A DNA stretch of 10,238 bases, taken from Nitrososphaerota archaeon (GTDB lineage: Archaea > Thermoproteota > Nitrososphaeria > Nitrososphaerales > Gagatemarchaeaceae). The stretch is taken from contig VBPP01000143.1 of the NCBI GenBank assembly GCA_005877365.1, positions 1 through 10,238 on the forward strand, in the 5' to 3' direction. This document shows positions 1 through 6,068 of this stretch, piece by piece (positions within the stretch are counted from its first letter, which is position 1; each line of letters opens with the position of its first letter). Both the position numbers and the translations under genes were made by a program. The notes under the pieces were generated by a model, which saw only the letters and a program-made list of their open reading frames with translations, did not search any database and had not been told where the DNA came from.

Positions 1-1
1 T

Positions 2-820
2 ACGAGTCTCTTCGGGCAGGACCTCTGGAAGAAGGGAATCCAGCAGATCAAGGGGACTCGGAACCTCTACGCGACAGAGATCGACGTAACCGCCACGATC
101 CAGAGGTACAAGGCAGAGATAAGGGAGAGGCTGGTTCAGTTCCTGAAGTTCGCCGACATTCCGGTTGACGTCGAGCCCTTCGTCGAGATCGCGACGACGA
201 ACCCCGCCTTCGAAGAGTCCGCGATGTTTGACGATATGATCGGTCTGATACTGAACGAGAAGTTCGACGCGTACGTCTTTGATACCGCGCCGGTGGCGCA
301 CACCTACCGACTCCTGGGGATGTCGAAGGTGTACGACCTCTGGCTTCATAAGATGGTGAAGAGCAGGGAAGAGGCGCTCTCTCTCAGGGCGAAGCTCTCC
401 TTCAGGAGGGAGAAGATCTTGCAGGAGTTGAAGAAGGACCCGCTCCTCGCGACCCTGATAGCGACGAGGCGGAAGACCGAGGAGGGGAGGAGACTCCTCA
501 CCGACGCGGAGAAGACCGCCTTCTTCTTCGTCACACTACCCCTCGCCCTCCCGATAGCCGTCGTAGAGCGATTCATTACCTGGGTTGAAGCGTTCAGCAT
601 TCCCATCGGTGGAGTCATTGTCAACGAAGTCATACCGAAGACCGACACGACGAACCTCTCCCCCTTCGTGGCGAACAGGATAAAGGAGCAGGCCGGCTAC
701 CTCAGGATGGCGGAGGAGAAGTTCCCGGGGATGGTGAGGGCGGCCATCCCGCTCTACGAGCGGGAGGTGAACGGGCTGGAGATGGTCGCGAGAATGGGGG
801 AAGACCTCTCGAGGTCGTAA
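2..820 (+). CDS. Get3/ArsA-family ATPase, C-terminal part (5' truncated by window)
   Basis: The frame is open from the first bases of the window, so the N-terminus with the P-loop lies outside and 272 residues are visible. The visible part begins with TSLFGQDL and NLYATEID, which match the region after switch I in Get3/ArsA proteins. At visible residue about 94 comes DTAPVAHTYRLL, the family's switch II motif (usually DTAPTGHT). The segment IGGVIVNEVIPK near residue 198 matches the adenine-binding VVN..P region. Family members are soluble, dimeric ATPases that deliver tail-anchored membrane proteins or drive arsenite efflux. There is no cysteine in the visible part, so the CxxC zinc site of canonical Get3 dimers and ArsA-type arsenite cysteines are both absent here. 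I therefore favour a general Get3-like role without assigning a substrate. The gene ends at TAA before a hairpin/T-rich stretch and is separate from the next gene. Confidence 0.87.
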   Translation, partial: TSLFGQDLWKKGIQQIKGTRNLYATEIDVTATIQRYKAEIRERLVQFLKFADIPVDVEPFVEIATTNPAFEESAMFDDMIGLILNEKFDAYVFDTAPVAHTYRLLGMSKVYDLWLHKMVKSREEALSLRAKLSFRREKILQELKKDPLLATLIATRRKTEEGRRLLTDAEKTAFFFVTLPLALPIAVVERFITWVEAFSIPIGGVIVNEVIPKTDTTNLSPFVANRIKEQAGYLRMAEEKFPGMVRAAIPLYEREVNGLEMVARMGEDLSRS

Positions 821-847
821 GAAACCGAAATTTTTGTGGGTTTTCCC
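803..847 (+). terminator. Hairpin plus T-rich terminator of the Get3-like gene
   Basis: GACCTC (803-808) pairs with GAGGTC (811-816) just ahead of the TAA stop. Two T runs follow, at 831-835 and 841-844. In archaea the T run alone can terminate transcription; the short stem may be coincidental because its loop is only 2 nt. Confidence 0.45.
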
Positions 848-856
848 ATCGTTCAG

Positions 857-866
857 GCTTAAATAG
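857..866 (+). promoter_or_regulatory. TATA-like promoter element of cstA
   Basis: GCTTAAATAG is centred about 29 bp upstream of the ATG at 891. That spacing places the transcription start at or next to the start codon, implying a leaderless mRNA, and there is no Shine-Dalgarno sequence before the ATG. Confidence 0.55.
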
Positions 867-890
867 TGTAGACTCCAGTCAGTCCCGAAA

Positions 891-2453
891 ATGTACGAGT
901 CGCTCATCGTGATGCTGAGCGGCATAATCGTCTACGGCGTGGTCTACCAATTCTACGTCAAGTGGTTCGACAAGAACGTAATTCAGACAGACCCGACTCG
1001 GCAGACCCCTGCCCACATGTTCATGGACGGCGTGGAGTTCTTCCCGTCCAACAGGTACGTGATGCTGGGGTGGCACTGGAAGAGTATCGCGGCTCTGGGA
1101 CCCGTCACAGGCCCTGCGCTGGCGATAATCTGGGGTTGGCTCCCCGGCTTCCTCTGGATCCTGATCGGCAACTCGCTGATGGGGTGGCTCCACGACTACA
1201 ACGCGATGGTCTCTTCCGTAAGGAATGAGGGTGCCTCTCTCGGTCCGATGACGTATCAGCTCATCGGGAGCAGGGCCAGGAAGGTTCTCGTCTGGTTCCT
1301 CGGCTTCTATACAATCCTGATCTTCGCGGCGTTCCTGGGAGCTCTGGCGCCGATCCTCATCAACAAGTCGGCGACGACGGGCGCTTACGCGTTCGGGGGT
1401 CCGGCCGCTTTGGTCTCTTTCTTCATAATGTCCCTCGTTGGGATAGGCGCCGGTTTCGCCGTCTTCAAGGCGAAGGTCAACGTGCTGGTCGTGACCGCGA
1501 TCTCGCTGGCATTAGTGGCGGCGTCGATCTACCTGGTCCAGGTGGTGGCGGGGGCCTCGATCAACGCGGCCTTCAACGCGGCCATCCCCGACCCCCTCAC
1601 CCAGCAGGACGTCGTACTCGGAGCGATGCTTCTCTTCAGCTTCCTCGGTGCAATCCTTCCGCTGTGGGCCTTCGCGATGCCGATAAACTACCTCGGATTC
1701 TACGTCGCCTACTTCGTGATCGCCGGGATTCTCGGAAGTTCGTTCGTCGTTCCCCAGACCTTCCAAGCACCCGCGTTCACAACTTGGGCCGCCCCTCTAG
1801 TCCTGGGGGCCGGCCAAGGCGCTTTCCTCTTCTCCTTCCCACTCTGGCCGTTGATGTTCGTCACGATAGCCTGTGGAGCGTGTTCGGGGTGGCACGGTCT
1901 AATCGGGTCTTCACTCTCATCCAAGCAGCTGGACAACGAATCAGACGCCCACTTCGTCGGCGGGGGCTCGATGCTCCTCGAGGGCATACTCGGGCTTACC
2001 GCTGTGGTGGCGGTGGCAGCCCTACCGACGAGTTTGTGGCAAGGAAAGATTTACTCGTCGCTGGGACTCTACGTCACGGGTGGAGCCAAGTACCTCGGTA
2101 ACATCGGCCTGTCTGGCAGCTTCGGCATAGCAATAATGTCGCTGATGGTCCTCGTCCTGGGACTCACCCTTACCCAGCTCGCCCTGAGGTTCGCGAGGCT
2201 CGCAATATCGGAGATGGTTGGCATCAGGGCGTTCAAGAACATCTATCTCACATCAATCGTCGCGTCGGTGCTCACCTACTTCCTGACGAGTTCGAGAGTA
2301 ACGCCCTCTGGAATGTGGGGCTTCATCTGGGCCCTCTTTGGAGGCTCAAATCAGCTTCTCGCTGGCGTGACCCTTCTCGTGACGACGCTCTGGCTGACAA
2401 AGCTGAAGAGGCCCACAATATTCACGGGGCTTCCCGCTATCTTTATGATCTGA
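891..2453 (+). CDS. cstA: CstA-family carbon starvation transporter, main part, ending at a premature in-frame TGA
   Basis: This is a polytopic membrane protein of the CstA family, which imports pyruvate or peptides during carbon limitation. Family hallmarks are clear: GWHWKSIAALGPVTGP at residues about 60-75, then WGWLPGFLWILIGN and HDYNAMVSSVRNEG; CGACSGWHGLIGSSLSSKQL from about residue 328, with GGGSMLLEG close behind; and GGSNQLLAGVTLL near the end. The first frame stops after 520 residues at TGA 2451-2453, inside the late transmembrane region. The same frame continues without another stop to 2753 and still reads as CstA. The full reading would be 620 residues, a reasonable length for an archaeal member. 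The start is the first ATG, about 29 bp after a TATA-like element. The TGA lies where a TGG (Trp) codon would read IFMIWTTVVAL. It could be a nonsense mutation, a sequence error or a readthrough site. Confidence 0.92.
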   Translation: MYESLIVMLSGIIVYGVVYQFYVKWFDKNVIQTDPTRQTPAHMFMDGVEFFPSNRYVMLGWHWKSIAALGPVTGPALAIIWGWLPGFLWILIGNSLMGWLHDYNAMVSSVRNEGASLGPMTYQLIGSRARKVLVWFLGFYTILIFAAFLGALAPILINKSATTGAYAFGGPAALVSFFIMSLVGIGAGFAVFKAKVNVLVVTAISLALVAASIYLVQVVAGASINAAFNAAIPDPLTQQDVVLGAMLLFSFLGAILPLWAFAMPINYLGFYVAYFVIAGILGSSFVVPQTFQAPAFTTWAAPLVLGAGQGAFLFSFPLWPLMFVTIACGACSGWHGLIGSSLSSKQLDNESDAHFVGGGSMLLEGILGLTAVVAVAALPTSLWQGKIYSSLGLYVTGGAKYLGNIGLSGSFGIAIMSLMVLVLGLTLTQLALRFARLAISEMVGIRAFKNIYLTSIVASVLTYFLTSSRVTPSGMWGFIWALFGGSNQLLAGVTLLVTTLWLTKLKRPTIFTGLPAIFMI

Positions 2454-2459
2454 ACAACG

Positions 2460-2753
2460 GTGGTCGCCCTGGCCTACACGTCTTACGCCACCTTCACCAT
2501 CGGGTTCACCGCCGCAGGGGCGAAGGTGTTCGGAACAACAATAACCTCCAACGTCCAGATAGGGAGCGATGTCGCAGGAGTGATCGCCACAATCCTGACG
2601 ATACTCGGCCTCGTGCTAGCCATCGACGGTTTCAGGGCGTACAGACACCTGAGGGTGGGAGCTCCCGCAGGACCACCACAGATCGCGATGCCCCAGATAG
2701 CCGCGCTGACGACGGTCGATGCCGAAGACGAACTGAAAGTTGATGGTGGGTAG
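2460..2753 (+). pseudogene. cstA: C-terminal continuation of CstA beyond the in-frame TGA
   Basis: These 97 codons are in the same frame as the upstream cstA frame and separated from it only by the TGA and two Thr codons. The product has two hydrophobic stretches (VALAYTSYATFTIGFTAAGA and VAGVIATILTILGLVLAI) followed by a basic, polar tail with FRAYRHLR, which is the normal ending of this family. A GTG at 2460 could be a start, but no Shine-Dalgarno sequence or TATA element supports independent translation. Both helices would be needed for a complete transporter. The region has kept an open frame and a strong terminator hairpin directly at its stop, so any interruption must be recent, artefactual or tolerated. 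Gene callers would probably list it as a separate hypothetical protein. Confidence 0.75.
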
Positions 2754-2784
2754 AAGACCTACCCACCACCCGTTTTTCTTTATC
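2744..2784 (+). terminator. Strong intrinsic-type terminator at the end of cstA
   Basis: GGTGGGTAG (2745-2753) and CTACCCACC (2759-2767) form a perfect 9-bp stem, 10 bp with the flanking T-A pair, around the 5-nt loop AAGAC. The stop codon TAG is the last part of the left arm. A T5 run at 2773-2777 and a further TTTATCTT stretch follow. Confidence 0.75.
2778..2784 (+). promoter_or_regulatory. TATA-like element of the 2808-3458 gene
   Basis: CTTTATC is centred about 27 bp upstream of the ATG at 2808, so the message would be leaderless. It lies inside the T-rich tail of the preceding terminator, so one AT-rich stretch may serve both genes. Confidence 0.5.
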
Positions 2785-2807
2785 TTCCGGAGGTTGGTCA
2801 AGCCCGT

Positions 2808-3458
2808 ATGGCATTCGTAGTCACGGACGTAGAGGTCGTCGTGGCGCTCGGTGTCGTACTCATCGTGGTTTATGTCGTCGGCTCGTACTGGAAGCATCGA
2901 ACACTCACAGGATACGCGCACTGGTTCGAAGAGAACTACCGGTCGAGGGCGAAGGTCCAGTTCGCGTCTTACGGGCACGCGGGGTTGAAGGTGAAGTGCG
3001 AGATGAACGACAAATCCGACGGCTTCAGGGAGCTTTACTTCACGATATCCCTGGGGGCGCGAGAGAACCTGATGTATTATCCGCTGATTCCCTTCATGCA
3101 CGACTTCGACCTCGTCACCAGCTGGGGGATAGCCGAGGGGCCGGTGAGGGCGAACCTGCGCCTGATCAATGCCGACGACAAGAAGCAGATTGCTTACTCT
3201 GAGAGCCTGGCGAACATGAAGAAGCTCGGCCTCGACGAACTGAACCAACTTGGGTACGTGGCGTACACCTCCAACAGGGAGTATACATCGAGATTCTTCT
3301 CGCAGGCCTCCCTCGTCTCCAGACTGAAGGAATTCCGGGAGATACGCTTGATCGAGCTGGATATGACTTCGTCCCTGATAAGGGTCGTCTCAAAGCTGAA
3401 GAAGGAGAAGCTTCCCGCTTTGACCGGGTTGATCTCAGCACTAGGCAGAGCCGTCTAG
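2808..3458 (+). CDS. Unrecognised protein with one N-terminal membrane helix
   Basis: I do not recognise a named family. The 216-residue product starts with a hydrophobic segment at about residues 8-26, followed by basic WKHR. By the positive-inside rule this puts the remaining ~190 residues in the cytoplasm. The soluble part alternates short hydrophobic stretches with charged ones (ELYFTISLGARENLMYYPLI, HDFDLVTSWGIAEGPVRANL), consistent with a mixed alpha/beta domain. It ends in a basic amphipathic region (RVVSKLKKEKLPALTGLISA). There is no cysteine-rich or nucleotide-binding motif; the only cysteine I see is in VKCEMND. The ATG is supported by a TATA-like element 27 bp upstream. The gene stands alone and converges with the thioredoxin-like gene. 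Function unknown. Confidence 0.8.
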   Translation: MAFVVTDVEVVVALGVVLIVVYVVGSYWKHRTLTGYAHWFEENYRSRAKVQFASYGHAGLKVKCEMNDKSDGFRELYFTISLGARENLMYYPLIPFMHDFDLVTSWGIAEGPVRANLRLINADDKKQIAYSESLANMKKLGLDELNQLGYVAYTSNREYTSRFFSQASLVSRLKEFREIRLIELDMTSSLIRVVSKLKKEKLPALTGLISALGRAV

Positions 3459-3850
3459 TGCCTGATTGTCGGAGTGTCGGCGAGTTCCAAGATCTTCTGC
3501 CTAAGCTCCTCGTAGCCCGGGAGCCTGTCGAAGACCTTCTTCCCCTCTATCAGGACGCACGGGGTCCTCAGGATTCGATGCCTCAGCGTCATCCACACAC
3601 CCTGGGGAGAGGCCGAGTCTATCGCGTCGAAGAAGACCGCCCCGCCGAACTCGTCCCTAATCTTCTGCGCGACCTCCGAGAGCTCGAAGTACTGCTTCTT
3701 CACGTCCTCGGGATACTCCTCCAACTGCTCAGAGTACGGCATGAGCCCAGTTCCGTGCATCACCTCCATACAGTGCTCGCAGTGTGCGAAGAGAGTCGGC
3801 ATTATTCCGACGAACTCTACCCTGACGGGCCTTCTCAGAGTTGGGGACAC
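3455..3850 (-). CDS. Thioredoxin/glutaredoxin-fold protein with CEHC motif
   Basis: The 131-residue protein has the layout of a small thioredoxin-fold domain. A first beta strand (VRVEFVGIMPT, residues 9-19) leads into C24-E-H-C27. A helical stretch follows, then strand FFDAIDS, then T96-P97, which fits the conserved cis-proline of the fold, with C98 next to it and strand VLIEGKKVF. The CxxC site suggests a thiol-disulfide or metal-thiol role in the cytoplasm; no signal peptide is seen. The GTG at 3850 is preferred over the ATG at residue 17 because the later start would remove the first strand, and because a TATA-like element lies 27 bp upstream of the GTG. An insertion of about 45 residues between the CxxC helix and the second strand (EQLEEYPEDVKKQYFEL) is larger than in classical glutaredoxin. 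Its redox partner cannot be inferred from the neighbours. Confidence 0.8.
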   Translation of the reverse strand: MSPTLRRPVRVEFVGIMPTLFAHCEHCMEVMHGTGLMPYSEQLEEYPEDVKKQYFELSEVAQKIRDEFGGAVFFDAIDSASPQGVWMTLRHRILRTPCVLIEGKKVFDRLPGYEELRQKILELADTPTIRH

Positions 3851-3873
3851 GACTGGTTTCTGACGTGCTCGAA

Positions 3874-3880
3874 GTATAAG
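3874..3880 (-). promoter_or_regulatory. TATA-like element of the thioredoxin-like gene
   Basis: On the minus strand this reads CTTATAC, centred about 27 bp upstream of the GTG start at 3850. It supports that start and a leaderless transcript. Confidence 0.5.
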
Positions 3881-3882
3881 AG

Positions 3883-3888
3883 TTTAAG
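3883..3888 (+). promoter_or_regulatory. TATA-like element of the FAH-family gene
   Basis: TTTAAG lies about 35 bp upstream of the ATG at 3921, leaving room for a leader of only a few bases. It is 2 bp from the opposite-strand element at 3874-3880. Confidence 0.45.
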
Positions 3889-3920
3889 TCCAGACCGCCG
3901 AACGTACTTCCTGGACCTAC

Positions 3921-4829
3921 ATGAAGCTCCTCACCTTCTCTCACCGGGGGGAAGAGCACGTGGGATTCCTTCGGGATGGAATCGTCTTCGACCTAACCGA
4001 GGCGAGGGCGAGCCTGGGGAAGCTGGCGGATTACACGCCGAACATGCTCGCCCTCTTGCAGGGTGGCGGGCGGGTGTTGAAAGAGCTGAAGAGAAGGGAT
4101 CGCTCCCTCCTGAGCGAGGGGGAGACGAAACCCTTCTTGAGGCAACTTCGGAGAGTGAAGCTGCTGGCTCCAGTCCCCCGACCGGGGAAGATTATCTGCG
4201 CGGGCATCAACTATCGCTCGCACATCAAGGAGGCGGGTGCGAGCCCAGTCGAGCCTTACTTCTTCTTCAAGCCCGCGACGGCGGTTGTCGGAAGCGGGGC
4301 AGACGTCGTGATTCCCTCATTCTCGAAGAAACCCGACCACGAGGTCGAGCTGGCCGTCGTGATTGGAAGGAGGGGAAGGGATATCCCCGCGACCCGTGCC
4401 TATGACCACATCGTCGGCTACACTGTCGTGAATGACATCAGTTTGAGAGACGGGTCGGAGCGAGGGGTGACAGGCACCGACCTCGGGCGCAACTGGTACA
4501 AGGGAAAGGCCGCCGACACCTCCTGCCCGATGGGGCCGTTCATAGTCACGAAGGACGAGATACCCAACCCCTACCCTCTCGCCCTGAAGCTGAGAGTCAA
4601 CGGCGAGACAAGACAAGACGGGACGACGGACGACATGATCTTCAAGATTCCCGACCTGGTCGCTTCAGCCTCGGAGGGGGTTACGCTCGAGTGCGGGGAC
4701 GTGATTTCCACCGGAACATGTTCAGGGGTTGGGTTGAGCACGGGCAAATACCTCGAGGAGGGGGACCTCGTCGAAGCAGAGGTTGAGAGGGTGGGAGTCC
4801 TCGTGAATAGGATATGGGCGATGCCATGA
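3921..4829 (+). CDS. Fumarylacetoacetate hydrolase (FAH) family protein
   Basis: The 302-residue protein has an N-terminal cap region (1 to about 85) and a full FAH catalytic domain. Metal-binding residues are visible: E141 and E143 in DHEVELAVVIG, and D172 in GYTVVNDISLRD. Other family signatures are IICAGINYRSHIKEAG, PYFFFKPATAVVG, GKAADTSCPMGPFIV, the LRVNGETRQ strand, and VISTGTCSGVGL near the C-terminus. Members use Mg2+ or Mn2+ to hydrolyse or decarboxylate 2,4-dioxo acids such as acylpyruvates and fumarylpyruvate, or hydrate 2-oxopent-4-enoate, usually in aromatic or amino-acid breakdown. All catalytic signatures look intact, but the sequence alone does not fix the substrate. The ATG follows a TATA-like element, and the stop overlaps the start of the DUF1684 gene, so the two are probably co-transcribed and translationally coupled. 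Confidence 0.93.
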   Translation: MKLLTFSHRGEEHVGFLRDGIVFDLTEARASLGKLADYTPNMLALLQGGGRVLKELKRRDRSLLSEGETKPFLRQLRRVKLLAPVPRPGKIICAGINYRSHIKEAGASPVEPYFFFKPATAVVGSGADVVIPSFSKKPDHEVELAVVIGRRGRDIPATRAYDHIVGYTVVNDISLRDGSERGVTGTDLGRNWYKGKAADTSCPMGPFIVTKDEIPNPYPLALKLRVNGETRQDGTTDDMIFKIPDLVASASEGVTLECGDVISTGTCSGVGLSTGKYLEEGDLVEAEVERVGVLVNRIWAMP

Positions 4830-5356
4830 GCTTCGCAAAGTCGGTGGAGAAGTGGCGCAAGGAGAAGGATTCGTTCTACAAGTTCAGCGATGATTCTCCT
4901 ATACCGGAGAGGGAGAGGGAGAGCTTTGCGGGCCTGAAGTATTTCCCCCCAGACGAAAAGCACAGGATGAAACTCAAGCTGCAGAGATATCCGAACCCGG
5001 AGATCGTCACGATGGTCACGAGTAAGGGGACCCAGCAGAGGTTCTATCCCGTCGGAAACTGCGAGTTCGAGATTGACGGAAAGAAGGCTCGGCTTCAGGC
5101 ATACAGGTCGGCCGAGAGGGCGGATGAGCACCTCTTCATACCCTTCAGGGACAAGACATCGGGGAAGGAGAGTTACGGAGCGGCGAGGTACATCGACCTC
5201 GACCTCACTCAGGACGACAACTACGTGCTCGACTTCAGCACGGCGTACAATCCGTACTGCGCCTATAGCGACGACTACGTCTGCCCTCTCCCGCCGAGAG
5301 AGAATTCGCTAGACGTAGAGATCAGGGCGGGAGAGAAGAAGTACCACAGCGGATGA
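4826..5356 (+). CDS. DUF1684 family protein
   Basis: The 176-residue product matches DUF1684 through its conserved C-terminal half: YGAARYIDLDL from residue 117, DFSTAYNPYCAY ending at about residue 147, and CPLPPRENSLDVEIRAGEK from residue 153. The N-terminal part has the WRKEKDSFY and SPIP elements that usually open the family. The two cysteines, C145 and C153, lie in the most conserved part. No membrane segment or signal peptide is present. The biochemical function of the family is unknown to me. I chose ATG 4826 because it makes the classical ATGA overlap with the FAH stop and fits the family's N-terminus; an ATG at 4814 would add four residues. The tight coupling suggests a shared pathway with the FAH enzyme, but that is inference from position only. 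Confidence 0.88.
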   Translation: MSFAKSVEKWRKEKDSFYKFSDDSPIPERERESFAGLKYFPPDEKHRMKLKLQRYPNPEIVTMVTSKGTQQRFYPVGNCEFEIDGKKARLQAYRSAERADEHLFIPFRDKTSGKESYGAARYIDLDLTQDDNYVLDFSTAYNPYCAYSDDYVCPLPPRENSLDVEIRAGEKKYHSG

Positions 5357-5357
5357 T

Positions 5358-5366
5358 ACTTTTAAG
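5358..5366 (+). promoter_or_regulatory. TATA-like element of the DUF47-PiT operon
   Basis: ACTTTTAAG is centred about 28 bp upstream of the ATG at 5391, giving a leaderless transcript. It lies directly after the DUF1684 stop, so the phosphate genes have their own promoter. Confidence 0.6.
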
Positions 5367-5390
5367 CGAAGCATCTCGGCGAAGGTCTGA

Positions 5391-6068
5391 ATGGTCAGCC
5401 TCTCCGGATTCTCAATAAACAGGAGAGAACGCGCAATCGTCGAGGGGGTCGGGAGTCATCTCGCAACCGTGAAGAGGACAGTGGAAGATTTCGGTGGTCT
5501 CGTAGACTCTGTTTCAAGTGGGGACGCCGCCCTGGCAAGACGTTTCTTCGATGACGTGATGGGTGACGAAACGAAGGCCGACACGATTCACAGGGACCTG
5601 AGCCTCAGGGTCGCAAACGGTGCCTTCTTCGGTGGCGTGAGGGAGGATATCCTGGCCCTTCTTGAGAAGATCGACGACATCGCCGACAGCGCGAAGGACG
5701 CCTCTCGTCTGCTGAATGTGGAGGTCGGTGCGAACGGCTCCGCTATCGAGCTGCTGAGGTCTGACGAGATGCGTCTCTTCATAGCCGACTTGAAGGGTTC
5801 CGTCTCGGCCCTCGAAAATCTGATTGCCGCGTTCACGATCAGCAAGAAGGAGGTTCTGGCGAGAGTGCACAGCGTCGAGGAATTCGAGGAGTCTGCGGAT
5901 TCGAGGAAGGACGTCCTGCTCCGGGAGTTGTTCAGGGGCGCCTCCAAGCTCAACCCCGTTGCTGTAATCCAACTACGCGACTTCATCTTCGTTGCCGACG
6001 ACATAGCGGACAACGCCGAAGACGCCAGCGATGTCGTCCTCGTCCTCATAGCGAAAGGCTATGGTTAG
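5391..6068 (+). CDS. DUF47 family PhoU-like protein
   Basis: The 225-residue, almost entirely helical protein has the two-repeat layout of PhoU-like DUF47 proteins. Repeat signatures with spaced acidic residues are EKIDDIADSAKDAS from residue 92 and FVADDIADNAEDAS from residue 200; ETKADTIHRDL in the first helical hairpin is also typical. These acidic motifs bind metal clusters in PhoU structures. DUF47 proteins are cytoplasmic and are usually encoded next to PiT permeases, where they are thought to modulate transport; that arrangement is seen here, with the stop overlapping the permease start by 8 bp. The promoter is immediately upstream and no Shine-Dalgarno sequence precedes the ATG, so this first gene is probably translated from a leaderless message. 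Confidence 0.9.
   Translation: MVSLSGFSINRRERAIVEGVGSHLATVKRTVEDFGGLVDSVSSGDAALARRFFDDVMGDETKADTIHRDLSLRVANGAFFGGVREDILALLEKIDDIADSAKDASRLLNVEVGANGSAIELLRSDEMRLFIADLKGSVSALENLIAAFTISKKEVLARVHSVEEFEESADSRKDVLLRELFRGASKLNPVAVIQLRDFIFVADDIADNAEDASDVVLVLIAKGYG

Noticed and set aside
536..925. Minus-strand open frame of 129 codons opposite the Get3-like gene, and similar frames opposite cstA, FAH, DUF47 and the methyltransferase gene
   Set aside because: They mirror strong coding genes on the other strand, show no family motifs, and lack start signals; in GC-rich DNA such shadow frames are expected.
3458..4405. Plus-strand open frame of 315 codons crossing the thioredoxin-like gene and the FAH start
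   Set aside because: It reads as low-complexity Arg/Gly/Leu sequence, lies antisense to one recognisable gene and out of frame with another, and crosses a divergent promoter.
4908..4926. Purine-rich GAGAGGGA repeat
   Set aside because: It lies within the DUF1684 coding frame and simply encodes a charged Pro-Glu-Arg stretch.
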